Below are positions 1 to 6,964 of a DNA stretch of 11,114 nt, in pieces. The DNA lies in assembly GCF_004151455.1 (NCBI RefSeq), contig NZ_PRLK01000013.1, forward strand, positions 1 through 11,114, written 5' to 3'. Position 1 is the stretch's first letter. Each line of letters begins with the position of its first letter. The notes under the pieces were generated by a model, which was not told the origin of the DNA, did no database searches, and saw only the letters and a program-made list of their open reading frames with translations. The stretch comes from Candidatus Nanogingivalis gingivitcus (GTDB lineage Bacteria; Patescibacteriota; Saccharimonadia; Saccharimonadales; Saccharimonadaceae). Both the position numbers and the translations under genes were made by a program.

Positions 1-56
1 ATATATTACTTATGCTTTTTTGTAAAGGGTTTATAAAAGCAGTAAAAGTTAATATA

Positions 57-65
57 TGCTATAAT
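57..65 (+). promoter_or_regulatory. Extended -10 promoter of the femX-like gene
   Basis: TGC followed by TATAAT (60-65) is a perfect extended -10 element. No convincing -35 hexamer lies 16-18 nt upstream, as is common for extended -10 promoters. The predicted start is near base 72, leaving about 4 nt before the ATG at 76 and no room for a Shine-Dalgarno sequence. The mRNA is therefore probably leaderless or nearly so. The start site is inferred from spacing only. Confidence 0.6.
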
Positions 66-75
66 AATTAGAGAA

Positions 76-1287
76 ATGAAATCTAATTATTATTTTAAAC
101 ATTCAAATAATATTAACTATCAGGAGTTTGATAGTTTTGTTGAAAAAAATGGCCATTTGTTGCAAACTTCTGCTTGGGGAAAACTAAAAAGTAAAAATGG
201 CTGGCATGCTGAGTATATTGCTCTTTATAGAGGTAAAGAAATTGTAGCAACTTGCACAATTTTATTTCGCCGGTTAGGGGCTTTAAACTATACTTTAGCT
301 TACATACCTAAAGGTTTTGTATTTATAGAAAAAAATGAAAAAGTTGATTCACTTATACGTGATGAAATTATTAAAGTTTCCCAGCAGTATAAAGCTGTAG
401 CTTTAGATATGGAGCCAAATATAGCTAGAGATGATAGTATTGTGGCCTATTTTGAAAAGTTAGGTTTTAAACATCAAGGTTTTGAAGCTGATAAATTTAT
501 ATATCAAACACAATTTGATATGATTGTTGATTTAACTAAAAATGAAGATATTAAAGATAGTTTTCCAAAGAAAAATCAAAAATTATTAGATAAATCTATT
601 AAAGAAGGGCTAGAGTTTCGTAAAGCTAGCATTGACGAAATAGATATTTTTGCTAATTTATCAGATATCACAAGTAAACGAAACAGTATCTCTTTAAGAA
701 AAGGTAGCTATTATAAACAAATTGTAGAATTATTTAGCGAAAGTAATAATTGCGATTATTTTTTAGTTGAGCTAAATAAAGAAACCTTTAAAAAAGAGGC
801 TGAAAAAAAAGTTAAAAGAATGGCTAAAGAGATTGCTGGAAGTGAGAAGCGAGAGCTTAACGAGAATGCCAAGGTAGATTTAGCTTTAAAAAGAAAAAAA
901 CTTCGTAGTATTGAAGAAGATATTACAAAACTAGATGGTAATAAACCTATTTACTTAGCAGGTTGCTTAGTACTTTACTGTGGGGATATGGCTTATTATC
1001 TTTATGCTGCTTCTAGTAATGAGTTTCGTTATTTACAACCAAATGTATTTATGAACTACTATGCTATGATGGAAGCAAAAAAGCGAGGTTGCACTGGCTA
1101 TAACCTTGGCGGTTATAAATCAAAAGATGATGGGCTCTACCCATTTAAATTATCTTTAGGGGCTGATAGTAAAGAGTTTGTAGGGATATTTTCTTATGTT
1201 ATCAATAAGCCAATATATAAAATACTTAAAAAAGGTTTAGCTATTAGGTCTAAACTAAAAAAGATTAAAAAAAGTTTGCGTAAGTAA
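76..1287 (+). CDS. FemA/FemX-family peptidoglycan bridge aminoacyltransferase
   Basis: This 403-aa protein looks like a FemABX/MurM-type transferase. These enzymes use aminoacyl-tRNA to add amino acids to the lysine (or equivalent) side chain of lipid II on the cytoplasmic face of the membrane, building the peptidoglycan cross-bridge. The N-terminal GNAT-like half carries the family pattern LLQTSAWGKLK at about 28-38. A charged helical stretch at about 236-287 fits the antiparallel coiled-coil arm that sits between the two GNAT halves of FemA-type proteins. The C-terminal half has YYLYAASS and, at 341-346, GYNLGG, matching the family's G-x-D/N-x-G-G signature. Length is normal for the family. 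There is no signal peptide, and the C-terminus is very basic (KKIKKSLRK), possibly membrane-associating. The ATG at 76 is favoured because it directly follows the promoter. Which amino acid and which muropeptide it uses cannot be read from sequence. Confidence 0.85.
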   Translation: MKSNYYFKHSNNINYQEFDSFVEKNGHLLQTSAWGKLKSKNGWHAEYIALYRGKEIVATCTILFRRLGALNYTLAYIPKGFVFIEKNEKVDSLIRDEIIKVSQQYKAVALDMEPNIARDDSIVAYFEKLGFKHQGFEADKFIYQTQFDMIVDLTKNEDIKDSFPKKNQKLLDKSIKEGLEFRKASIDEIDIFANLSDITSKRNSISLRKGSYYKQIVELFSESNNCDYFLVELNKETFKKEAEKKVKRMAKEIAGSEKRELNENAKVDLALKRKKLRSIEEDITKLDGNKPIYLAGCLVLYCGDMAYYLYAASSNEFRYLQPNVFMNYYAMMEAKKRGCTGYNLGGYKSKDDGLYPFKLSLGADSKEFVGIFSYVINKPIYKILKKGLAIRSKLKKIKKSLRK

Positions 1288-1363
1288 GCTTATGTAGTAT
1301 GTAAAAAATACATCAATATTACAAAAACAGATATAAAATTGTGGAAAACCTTAAAGAAATCTT

Positions 1364-1400
1364 AAAAAACATCTTACTATTGACTTAATGGTGTTTTTTT
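1364..1400 (+). terminator. Probable terminator of the femX-like gene, overlapping the next promoter
   Basis: AAAAAACATC (1364-1373) pairs with GGTGTTTTTT (1390-1399), ten pairs including one G-U, around a 16-nt loop, with one further T. The stem is AT-rich with only two strong GC pairs, so efficiency is uncertain. Its loop and 3' arm contain the -35 element and spacer of the following promoter. The rest of 1288-1363 shows no gene or clear element. Confidence 0.45.
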
Positions 1401-1408
1401 GGTAACAT
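1380..1408 (+). promoter_or_regulatory. Sigma70-type promoter of the 173-aa protein gene
   Basis: TTGACT (1380-1385), a 17-nt spacer, and TAACAT (1403-1408). The predicted start is near 1415, giving a leader of about 45 nt. The -35 lies in the loop of the preceding terminator hairpin. Confidence 0.55.
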
Positions 1409-1460
1409 TAGATAGATAACTAACAAATATCAAACAGACAAAGGAAAAACTGCGAGGAAT

Positions 1461-1982
1461 ATGTCTGAAATACCAGAAAAACAAGTAAAAAGGCTAAAAA
1501 GCTTGATTCAAGAAGCGGAAACGAATCTAGCAGCAGCCAAAGAGCTACTAATTAGTATTAGTGGCGAATCTGATAACGTAGTGTTATCACCTAATAACTC
1601 TATTATAGAGAGCCCTCAAGGTAAGATAATTGAAGGTGTGTTTGACGGCCAAACTATGATTGGTCCTGATGGAAAGAATTATCCTGTTCCAGCAAATTAT
1701 GCTTCAAAATCTAAACTTGTAGAGGGTGATATCTTGAAATTAACTATTAATGATGATGGTGGTTTCATTTACAAACAAATTGGACCTGTACCACGAAGGC
1801 AAATTATTGGTACTCTAGTAAATCATGATGGTTCATACTTTGTAGAGGCTGGTGGAAATGAATATAAAATTTTACTAGCAAGCGTAACATACTTTAAATT
1901 ACGCACAGGTGACCAAGTAACCATTATTATACCTGAAGATAGTACTGATACTACTTGGGCTGCTGTAGAAGCATCATTCTAA
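1461..1982 (+). CDS. Unrecognised 173-aa protein: N-terminal coiled coil plus two beta-rich units
   Basis: I cannot name a function. Residues 4-32 form an amphipathic, coiled-coil-like helix (heptad-like hydrophobics, Ala/Glu/Lys-rich), followed by a linker rich in Ser and Asn. Two similar beta-rich units follow, at about 55-106 and 115-171. Each has a glycine plus hydrophobic opening strand, a YxV/YxI strand, an Ala-Ser pair, and then a Gly-Asp turn (89-90 and 150-151) leading into an LKLTI- or VTIII-like strand. This resembles a duplicated small beta-barrel of OB/TRAM type, but that is inference. There is no signal peptide or membrane helix, so it is probably cytoplasmic. I recall similar proteins annotated as hypothetical in CPR genomes, without being able to verify it. 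GAGGA (1454-1458) lies only 2 nt before the ATG, closer than usual; AAGGAAA at 1441 is the alternative ribosome site. Its own promoter and a strong terminator make it a monocistron. Confidence 0.85.
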   Translation: MSEIPEKQVKRLKSLIQEAETNLAAAKELLISISGESDNVVLSPNNSIIESPQGKIIEGVFDGQTMIGPDGKNYPVPANYASKSKLVEGDILKLTINDDGGFIYKQIGPVPRRQIIGTLVNHDGSYFVEAGGNEYKILLASVTYFKLRTGDQVTIIIPEDSTDTTWAAVEASF

Positions 1983-2010
1983 AATAGTTAAACTTTGAGA
2001 GATTTATATT

Positions 2011-2055
2011 AAATAAAAAATCATACATAATGCGAGAATGTATGATTTTTTATTT
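2011..2055. terminator. Bidirectional intrinsic terminator between convergent genes
   Basis: A perfect 18-bp inverted repeat: AAATAAAAAATCATACAT (2011-2028), a 9-nt loop, and its exact complement (2038-2055). The A-tract on one side and T-tract on the other give a U-run on both strands, so it can end both the 173-aa gene (+) and the DUF5665-like gene (-), which stops 15 nt further on. Confidence 0.9.
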
Positions 2056-2070
2056 TTAATTAGCAAGAAT

Positions 2071-2352
2071 TTATCGGCGAGAGTTCATGGCAGTGATAAT
2101 TTTTTGAATAAAATCGCCAATTCCACCAGGTATATTTACAAATAAATTTAAAAACCAAATTAAAGCTAAAAATAATAGCGTGGCACCAATGGCACTTCCA
2201 AAACCAAAGAATATTCCACGAAAGAAATTTACTTTATAAACTGTCCATCTATTAGGGTATAAATCATTAAAAATATCTTCTAATATAGAATATTGAGCGT
2301 CTTTTGTAGTGTTATTGGATAGTGTTTTTTTAATTTTATTAAAAAATTTCAT
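2071..2352 (-). CDS. Small membrane protein, DUF5665-like
   Basis: This 93-aa protein has a charged N-terminal half (about 1-40) followed by a Gly-rich hydrophobic segment. The pattern NFFRGIFFGFGSAIG at 42-56 runs into one strong transmembrane helix (about 50-72), and the tail IPGGIGDFIQKII (74-86) is amphipathic. The order 'R-G-I-x-x-G-x-G-x-x-I-G, membrane helix, I-P-x-I-G-x-F-I' is what I know of DUF5665, a small membrane family of unknown function. The assignment is from memory of the pattern. The N-terminus is probably cytoplasmic. The gene has no Shine-Dalgarno sequence; the -10 element ends 8 nt before the ATG. It is transcribed alone, converging on the 173-aa gene and lying downstream of the probable RNA gene on the same strand. 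Confidence 0.75.
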   Translation of the reverse strand: MKFFNKIKKTLSNNTTKDAQYSILEDIFNDLYPNRWTVYKVNFFRGIFFGFGSAIGATLLFLALIWFLNLFVNIPGGIGDFIQKIITAMNSRR

Positions 2353-2360
2353 TTAAAGTA

Positions 2361-2389
2361 ATTTTAACATAATTTAGCTTATCTAACAA
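2361..2389 (-). promoter_or_regulatory. Extended -10 promoter of the DUF5665-like gene (leaderless)
   Basis: Read on the minus strand: TTGTTA (2389-2384), a 17-nt spacer ending in TGT, and TAAAAT (2366-2361). Seven bases past the -10 gives a start at about 2354, only 2 nt before the ATG (2352-2350). The nonamer TGTTAAAAT recurs upstream of the phosphohexomutase and GTPase genes. Confidence 0.65.
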
Positions 2390-2559
2390 GGAAAAACCCC
2401 ACACAAACAGGGTAGCGTGGGGTGGATTCTGATAAATAGGAAAAGATGGATTATTTTTCTTACGCTTGAAATATATTTTGGAGTATTGTACTTCTATTTT
2501 ATTATTTCCTATAAATCAAAAAGAGTAGGTACTGTACACTACGAATATACAAATGTACT
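2390..2559 (-). ncRNA. Probable structured small RNA of about 170 nt (or terminated leader of the gene below)
   Basis: No open frame explains this stretch: the minus strand has no ATG, and the one GTG frame closes after seven codons. It does have the limits of a transcription unit, with a fully consensus extended -10 promoter just upstream and an intrinsic terminator at its end. A long-range helix is visible: TTTCCTATAAATC (2505-2517 on +) is nearly complementary to GATAAATAGGAAAA (2431-2444), leaving only two facing T-T mismatches. The 5' part has several copies of the self-complementary GTAC, with GTACA able to pair with TGTAC. I see no signature of SRP RNA, tmRNA or RNase P RNA. A 6S-like RNA is possible but the ends do not pair obviously. 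The alternative is a transcription-attenuation leader of the DUF5665-like gene, whose ATG lies about 40 nt beyond the terminator, although that gene also has its own promoter. Ends are predicted from promoter and terminator only. Confidence 0.6.
2392..2423 (-). terminator. Intrinsic terminator of the small RNA
   Basis: On the minus strand ACCCCAC (2423-2417) pairs with GTGGGGT (2402-2396), followed directly by a run of five T (2396-2392). The stem is unusually GC-rich for this sequence. On the plus strand no T-run follows, so it acts in one direction only. Confidence 0.75.
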
Positions 2560-2564
2560 TTGAT

Positions 2565-2593
2565 ATTATAACAATATATTAGTATTTTGTCAA
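2565..2593 (-). promoter_or_regulatory. Perfect consensus promoter driving the small RNA
   Basis: On the minus strand: TTGACA (2593-2588), exactly 17 nt, then TATAAT (2570-2565), with TGT directly before the -10. Both hexamers and the extended -10 match consensus exactly, the best promoter in the window. The predicted start is 2558-2559. It points away from the phosphohexomutase gene, and nothing is encoded downstream of it except the probable RNA. Confidence 0.8.
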
Positions 2594-2603
2594 TACTATA
2601 TAT
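2574..2603. repeat. Inverted repeat over the small-RNA promoter
   Basis: TAGTATT (2580-2586) and AATACTA (2592-2598) are perfect complements around a 5-nt centre. With one unpaired T (2579) the arms extend by five more AT pairs to 2574 and 2603. It covers the -35 and most of the spacer of the small-RNA promoter, so it could be an operator; chance is possible in such AT-rich DNA. Confidence 0.35.
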
Positions 2604-2621
2604 TAAATAGATTTAATATAT
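2598..2621. repeat. 10-bp inverted repeat between divergent promoters
   Basis: ATATATTAAA (2598-2607) and TTTAATATAT (2612-2621), a perfect repeat around TAGA. It sits between the -35 elements of the minus-strand small-RNA promoter and the plus-strand phosphohexomutase promoter. This would suit a shared regulator, but the AT-rich composition weakens the argument. No T-run or transcript supports a terminator role. Confidence 0.35.
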
Positions 2622-2624
2622 TTT

Positions 2625-2653
2625 TTGATTTTACTTTTTAAAATTGTTAAAAT
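2625..2653 (+). promoter_or_regulatory. Promoter of the phosphohexomutase-aminopeptidase operon
   Basis: TTGATT (2625-2630), a 17-nt spacer ending in TGT, and TAAAAT (2648-2653). The predicted start is near 2660, leaving a leader of about 10 nt that consists of little more than the Shine-Dalgarno sequence AAAAGGAGAT (2658-2667). Confidence 0.65.
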
Positions 2654-2669
2654 TAGTAAAAGGAGATAA

Positions 2670-4385
2670 ATGAAATTGAAAAGTCTAGCTCATAAACTTG
2701 AGAAAAACCTATCATATAGTGCTAAGGAAAATGCTATTAATTGGCTTTCTAAAAATAGGTATAGTGAATATAAAGAAGAATTACTTCAATTAATTACAGA
2801 AGAAAATTGGAGAGAGCTTGAAGAGGCTTTTTATAAAAAAATAGATTTTGGTACTGCTGGACGTAGGGGTGTTGTAGGCGTAGGCGCTAATAGAATTAAC
2901 AATATTACTATAAGAGAGACAGCACAAGGTATTTGTGACTTTATTGTTAAATATAAATTAAATAAAAAAATAACAATTGGCTGGGATGGTAGAAATTCAT
3001 CAAAAGAGCTTGCTTTAAATTTTGCTAAAGTGGTAGTAGCTAACGGTATTGAACCTATTGTAGCAAAAGAACCTTGTTCAACTCCCGAACTTTCTTATAA
3101 TTCTTTTTTGGGAAATGGTAGAACCATTGATGTGATGATAACGGCTAGCCATAATACTCCAGAATATAACGGCATAAAAGTTTATAGGTATGGTTGCCAA
3201 ATAAATGTAGAGACAGCTAATGAACTAATGGAATTAATAAATAGCGCTAATGTTTTATATGATGATAGTTTAAGTTTTAATGATTTGAAAAATATAAGTA
3301 ATGATTATATAAAATATATAACTGTAAAATATAAACAAAAAGTGTTTAATAATAAAAATTATAAAATAAACAATTTAAAGGTAGTCTATTCTCCTCTTTG
3401 TGGAGTTGGTAAAACTAATGTATTACCAATACTAGAAACTAGTTTAGGTAAAGAAAATGTATTACTGGTAAAAGAGCAGAGTATTATTGATGGTGATTTT
3501 AGTTCTATAGAGAATCAAAAACCTAATCCAGAAGAGTTAAATGCTAATTTAATGGCTATTGAATTATTGAAAGATAGCACTGCTGATATTGGATTAACTA
3601 GTGACCCTGACGCTGATAGACTAGCTGTTTTAGTAAAAGACCATAATGGCGAAGTTAGAATGCTAGATGGCAATGAATCGGCCTTACTTATGGCAGATTA
3701 TTTATTAAGACATAGCAAAAAAGGTTATATAGCTAAAACTATAGTTACTACAGACGCAATTACTGAATTAGCTAGATTATACGGCTGTAATGTTTATGAT
3801 AATTTTTTAGTTGGCTTTAAATATATTGGTGAAACTATTATTAACAACAGAAATGATGATATTTTAGCAGGTTTTGAAGAGAGCCTAGGAACTACTATTG
3901 ACGGAGCTTTAAGAGATAAAGACGCCGCTGCTTCAGCTATAGTTATAGTAGCTTTAGCAGAAGAGATGAAAAAGCAAAATAAAACATTATTAGATAGACT
4001 AGATGATATTTATAGAGAGCTTGGAGGAATGTTCTATAGCCGTACTGAATCTATAGAATATAAAGGAAAAGACGGCTTAGAAAAAATGAATATTATTATA
4101 GATAAGCTAAAACAGATTAAAATAGGCGAAAAAGATAATATTACAGCTATATCAGACTATGAAACGCTAAAACGAAAAAATGCAGATGGTGAAGAAACTA
4201 TTGATATGCTAGAGCCAGGTAAAATGATTAGGCTTGAATATGGTGATAGCAGCAAAACAATTTCTATTCGCCCTAGCGGTACTGAGCCTAAGATGAAAAT
4301 ATATAGTAGATGGAAAATTAGCGATTCTACGGACGCTGATTTGTATAAAAAATCAATTAAGCAGTTAAAAGAGGAGATTTTATAG
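2670..4385 (+). CDS. Phosphoglucomutase/phosphomannomutase, large PgcA-like form
   Basis: This 571-aa alpha-D-phosphohexomutase interconverts hexose 1- and 6-phosphates through a phosphoserine enzyme, supplying sugar-nucleotide synthesis. All four family signatures are intact. The phosphoserine loop TASHN (158-162) has Ser160 as the phosphorylated residue. The metal loop is DPDADR (312-317). The sugar-specificity loop is GFEESLG (401-407). The phosphate-binding loop near the C-terminus is RPSGTEP (534-540). The entry motif FGTAGRRG (about 61-68) and the length, close to B. subtilis PgcA (about 565 aa), favour the PgcA/PGM2 branch over the 450-aa ManB/AlgC or GlmM types. Glucose versus mannose preference is not decided by these motifs. 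It is cytoplasmic, needs Mg2+, and is the first gene of an operon with the aminopeptidase 3 nt downstream. A strong Shine-Dalgarno (AGGAG, 4 nt from ATG) fixes the start. Confidence 0.93.
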   Translation: MKLKSLAHKLEKNLSYSAKENAINWLSKNRYSEYKEELLQLITEENWRELEEAFYKKIDFGTAGRRGVVGVGANRINNITIRETAQGICDFIVKYKLNKKITIGWDGRNSSKELALNFAKVVVANGIEPIVAKEPCSTPELSYNSFLGNGRTIDVMITASHNTPEYNGIKVYRYGCQINVETANELMELINSANVLYDDSLSFNDLKNISNDYIKYITVKYKQKVFNNKNYKINNLKVVYSPLCGVGKTNVLPILETSLGKENVLLVKEQSIIDGDFSSIENQKPNPEELNANLMAIELLKDSTADIGLTSDPDADRLAVLVKDHNGEVRMLDGNESALLMADYLLRHSKKGYIAKTIVTTDAITELARLYGCNVYDNFLVGFKYIGETIINNRNDDILAGFEESLGTTIDGALRDKDAAASAIVIVALAEEMKKQNKTLLDRLDDIYRELGGMFYSRTESIEYKGKDGLEKMNIIIDKLKQIKIGEKDNITAISDYETLKRKNADGEETIDMLEPGKMIRLEYGDSSKTISIRPSGTEPKMKIYSRWKISDSTDADLYKKSIKQLKEEIL

Positions 4386-4388
4386 AAT

Positions 4389-6923
4389 ATGAGCGTTGCA
4401 AGACTAATAGAAACTTTTGAACCAAGTAAATATCAAATTCTACTAAATTTAAGTAATTCTAAAGAAAGAATTTTTACCGGAAAAGTAATTATTAATGGTG
4501 ATATTAAGAACGATAATTTTTTTAATTTACATAGCAAAGCATTAGATATTGATTTCATTAAAGTTAATAATATTAATTGTGAATATAAAGAAAAATCTGA
4601 AGACGAGATAAGTATTTTTTCTAATAGAGATAATAAATTCGATACAGTAAGTGAAAGTACTGTAGAGATAGGTTTTAAGGGTAAAATTAATGACTCTATG
4701 CATGGTCTATATCCTTGTTACTATAATGATGGTGAGGAGCGTAAAGAACTACTTGCTACGCAATTTGAAAGCCATCACGCCAGAGAAGTTTTTCCTTGTG
4801 TAGATGAACCTGAAGCTAAAGCTATTTTTAAACTAACTATTTTGACTAATGATAATGGCGAAAAAGTTATTTCTAATACTAAAGTGGAACAAGAAACTAT
4901 TATTGATGGAAATATACGCAAAGTAGAATTTGAAGAAACGCCAAAAATGTCAACATACTTACTAGCTTTAGTAGTTGGTGATTTACATAAAAAAACTAAA
5001 CTTACTAAAAGTGGTGTGGAAGTTTCTACCTGGGCTACTAAAGTTCAAAGTAAAGACCTTTTAGATTTTCCTTTAGATATAGCAGTAAAAGTATTAGATT
5101 TTTATGAGGAATATTTTAAGGAAAAATTCCCGTTGTCTAAATGTGACCATGTTGCTTTACCAGATTTTAGCAGTGGAGCAATGGAAAACTGGGGACTTAT
5201 TACATACCGTGAAACAGCTATGTTAGCTGGAGAAAAGCATTCAATTGCTGATAAGCGATATGTAGCAACAGTTATAGCCCATGAAACAGCACACCAATGG
5301 TTTGGTAATTTAGTAACTATGAAATGGTGGGATGATTTATGGCTAAATGAAAGTTTCGCTACTATGATGGAGTATTATGCAGTAGACAATATTCACCCAG
5401 AATGGAACGTGTGGCAAGACTTTGCCGTAAATGAGTCAATTATATCTTTAAGAAGAGACGCTATAGATGGAGTTCAAGCAGTACGTATCCCTGTTCACCA
5501 CCCTGATGAGATAAATACTATTTTTGATGGTGCCATAGTTTATGCTAAAGGCGCTAGGCTTATGAATATGCTTAGAGAGTATATAGGAGATGAATCTTTC
5601 CGCAATGGTTTAATAGAATATTTTAAAAAATTTAAATACCAAAATACTATAGGTAACGATTTATGGAATGAATTAAGTATAGCTTCTGGCAAAGACGTAA
5701 AAAGTTTTATGAGCCCATGGCTAGAACAGCCTGGTTACCCAGTAGTTAAGGCTGATAAAAAAGGTAATATTTTAAGTATAGAACAAAAACAATTCTTTAC
5801 TAGCGAACATAATGATATGAATAGGAAATGGCCTATTTATATTGCTTCAAATATTAAAGAACTTCCAGAAGTATTTAATAATTCTTACTTAGAAGTAGAG
5901 ACAGGTGAGCAATTAGTTAGACTAAATCAAAAAAATGTCAGCCATTTTATAGCTAACTATAAAGGATCTTTACGTAGTGAATTATTGAAAAATATTAGCA
6001 GTCAAGACGTAGTATCTAGGTTGCAATTCTTACAGGAGCAATCACTATTAGCTAAGGCAGGAGAGATAAGCAGTAGTGAACATATTGCAACTCTAAACGA
6101 ATATAGGAATGAAGAATCATTGAACGTATGGGAAATGATGAGTTTATTACTTAATGAGTTAAAGATTTTTGTAGATAAAGATACTTTAGAAGAAGCAAAA
6201 ATACGCTTATTTGTTGCAAAATTATCCAGTAATTTATTTAAGAAACTTGGGGTAGCCGAAAAAGAAAATGACAGCGATGAAGATATCCAGCTAAGGCCTT
6301 TAATATTAGCTAATATGGTTTTTGCTAGAAATGAAAAGGCTTTAAATGATATTAGAGCTATATATAATAATGCTAAAAATATAGAAGACATTAATGCTGA
6401 AATAAGGAGTGTGGTGCTATCATCCAAGGTTAGGAATGATGAGGATGACGAGCTTATTTCTAACTTATTAGAAATATACAAAACAACCAATAGCGTTGAT
6501 TTAAAAGACGATATTAGAGGAGCGCTTACATCAACCACTAAAGAAGAGACTATTAAAATGCTACTAACTATAGTTATGGATGAAAATATAGTTAGAGCTC
6601 AAGATATTGCAAGCTGGTTTGTTCATCTTCTAAGAAATAGATACGCACAAAAAACAACTTGGAAGTGGTTGAAAGATAATTGGGTATGGTTAGAGAATAA
6701 GTTTGATGGAGATAAAAGTTATGACGATTTCCCGAGGTATGCAGGTGCTATTTTAAATAGTGAAGAGTTATTAAAAGAATATTCACAGTTTTTTGCCCCA
6801 ATGAAGCAAATGCCAAGTTTAGCTAGGGCTATTGAAATGGGTGAGCGTGATATAGAGGCACGCGTAAAACTAATTAAAAGAGATAAACAAGCTGTTTTGG
6901 AAGAACTAAATAAGATTGTTTAA
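4389..6923 (+). CDS. M1-family zinc aminopeptidase (aminopeptidase N-like)
   Basis: This 844-aa metallopeptidase removes N-terminal amino acids from peptides. The exopeptidase signature GAMENWG is at 263-269. The zinc site is HETAH (298-302) with the third ligand Glu321 in NESFA, spaced exactly HExxH-x18-E. Tyr385 in VYAKGA is the expected transition-state tyrosine. Domain order fits the family: N-terminal beta saddle (about 1-205), thermolysin-like catalytic domain (about 206-440), a short beta domain, and a helical ERAP1_C-like C-terminal region (about 530-844). The second motif residue pair reads ET where EL is usual (HELAH), a tolerated position. There is no signal peptide, so it is probably cytoplasmic and acts in peptide salvage. 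GAGGAGAT (4371-4378), inside the 3' end of the mutase gene, is its ribosome site. It is co-transcribed with the mutase and ends at the terminator 6930-6963. Confidence 0.95.
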   Translation: MSVARLIETFEPSKYQILLNLSNSKERIFTGKVIINGDIKNDNFFNLHSKALDIDFIKVNNINCEYKEKSEDEISIFSNRDNKFDTVSESTVEIGFKGKINDSMHGLYPCYYNDGEERKELLATQFESHHAREVFPCVDEPEAKAIFKLTILTNDNGEKVISNTKVEQETIIDGNIRKVEFEETPKMSTYLLALVVGDLHKKTKLTKSGVEVSTWATKVQSKDLLDFPLDIAVKVLDFYEEYFKEKFPLSKCDHVALPDFSSGAMENWGLITYRETAMLAGEKHSIADKRYVATVIAHETAHQWFGNLVTMKWWDDLWLNESFATMMEYYAVDNIHPEWNVWQDFAVNESIISLRRDAIDGVQAVRIPVHHPDEINTIFDGAIVYAKGARLMNMLREYIGDESFRNGLIEYFKKFKYQNTIGNDLWNELSIASGKDVKSFMSPWLEQPGYPVVKADKKGNILSIEQKQFFTSEHNDMNRKWPIYIASNIKELPEVFNNSYLEVETGEQLVRLNQKNVSHFIANYKGSLRSELLKNISSQDVVSRLQFLQEQSLLAKAGEISSSEHIATLNEYRNEESLNVWEMMSLLLNELKIFVDKDTLEEAKIRLFVAKLSSNLFKKLGVAEKENDSDEDIQLRPLILANMVFARNEKALNDIRAIYNNAKNIEDINAEIRSVVLSSKVRNDEDDELISNLLEIYKTTNSVDLKDDIRGALTSTTKEETIKMLLTIVMDENIVRAQDIASWFVHLLRNRYAQKTTWKWLKDNWVWLENKFDGDKSYDDFPRYAGAILNSEELLKEYSQFFAPMKQMPSLARAIEMGERDIEARVKLIKRDKQAVLEELNKIV

Positions 6924-6929
6924 TCAAAA

Positions 6930-6963
6930 AATAAAACCTAGCAATATTGAGCTAGGTTTTATT
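6930..6963. terminator. Bidirectional intrinsic terminator
   Basis: A perfect 13-bp inverted repeat: AATAAAACCTAGC (6930-6942), an 8-nt loop, and its complement (6951-6963). The A- and T-rich outer arms give U-runs in both directions. It begins 7 nt after the aminopeptidase stop and ends 1 nt before the stop codon of the convergent GTPase gene, serving both. Confidence 0.9.
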
Positions 6964-6964
6964 G

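Noticed and set aside
1..56. Possible hairpin GCTTTT/AAAAGC at 14-40
   Set aside because: Six pairs around a 15-nt loop without a following T-run; not convincing as a terminator. No gene is visible in this stretch.
1290..1312. Inverted repeat ATGTA/TACAT after the femX-like gene
   Set aside because: Five AT-rich pairs and no T-run; expected by chance here.
2390..2560. Short peptides in the small-RNA region
   Set aside because: The minus strand has no ATG and its GTG frame is seven codons without a ribosome site; the plus-strand ATG near 2446 opens only seven codons.
6002..6538. 178-codon minus-strand open frame
   Set aside because: It lies wholly inside the aminopeptidase gene, is Ser/Leu-rich like an antisense shadow of AT-rich coding sequence, and has no ribosome site of its own.
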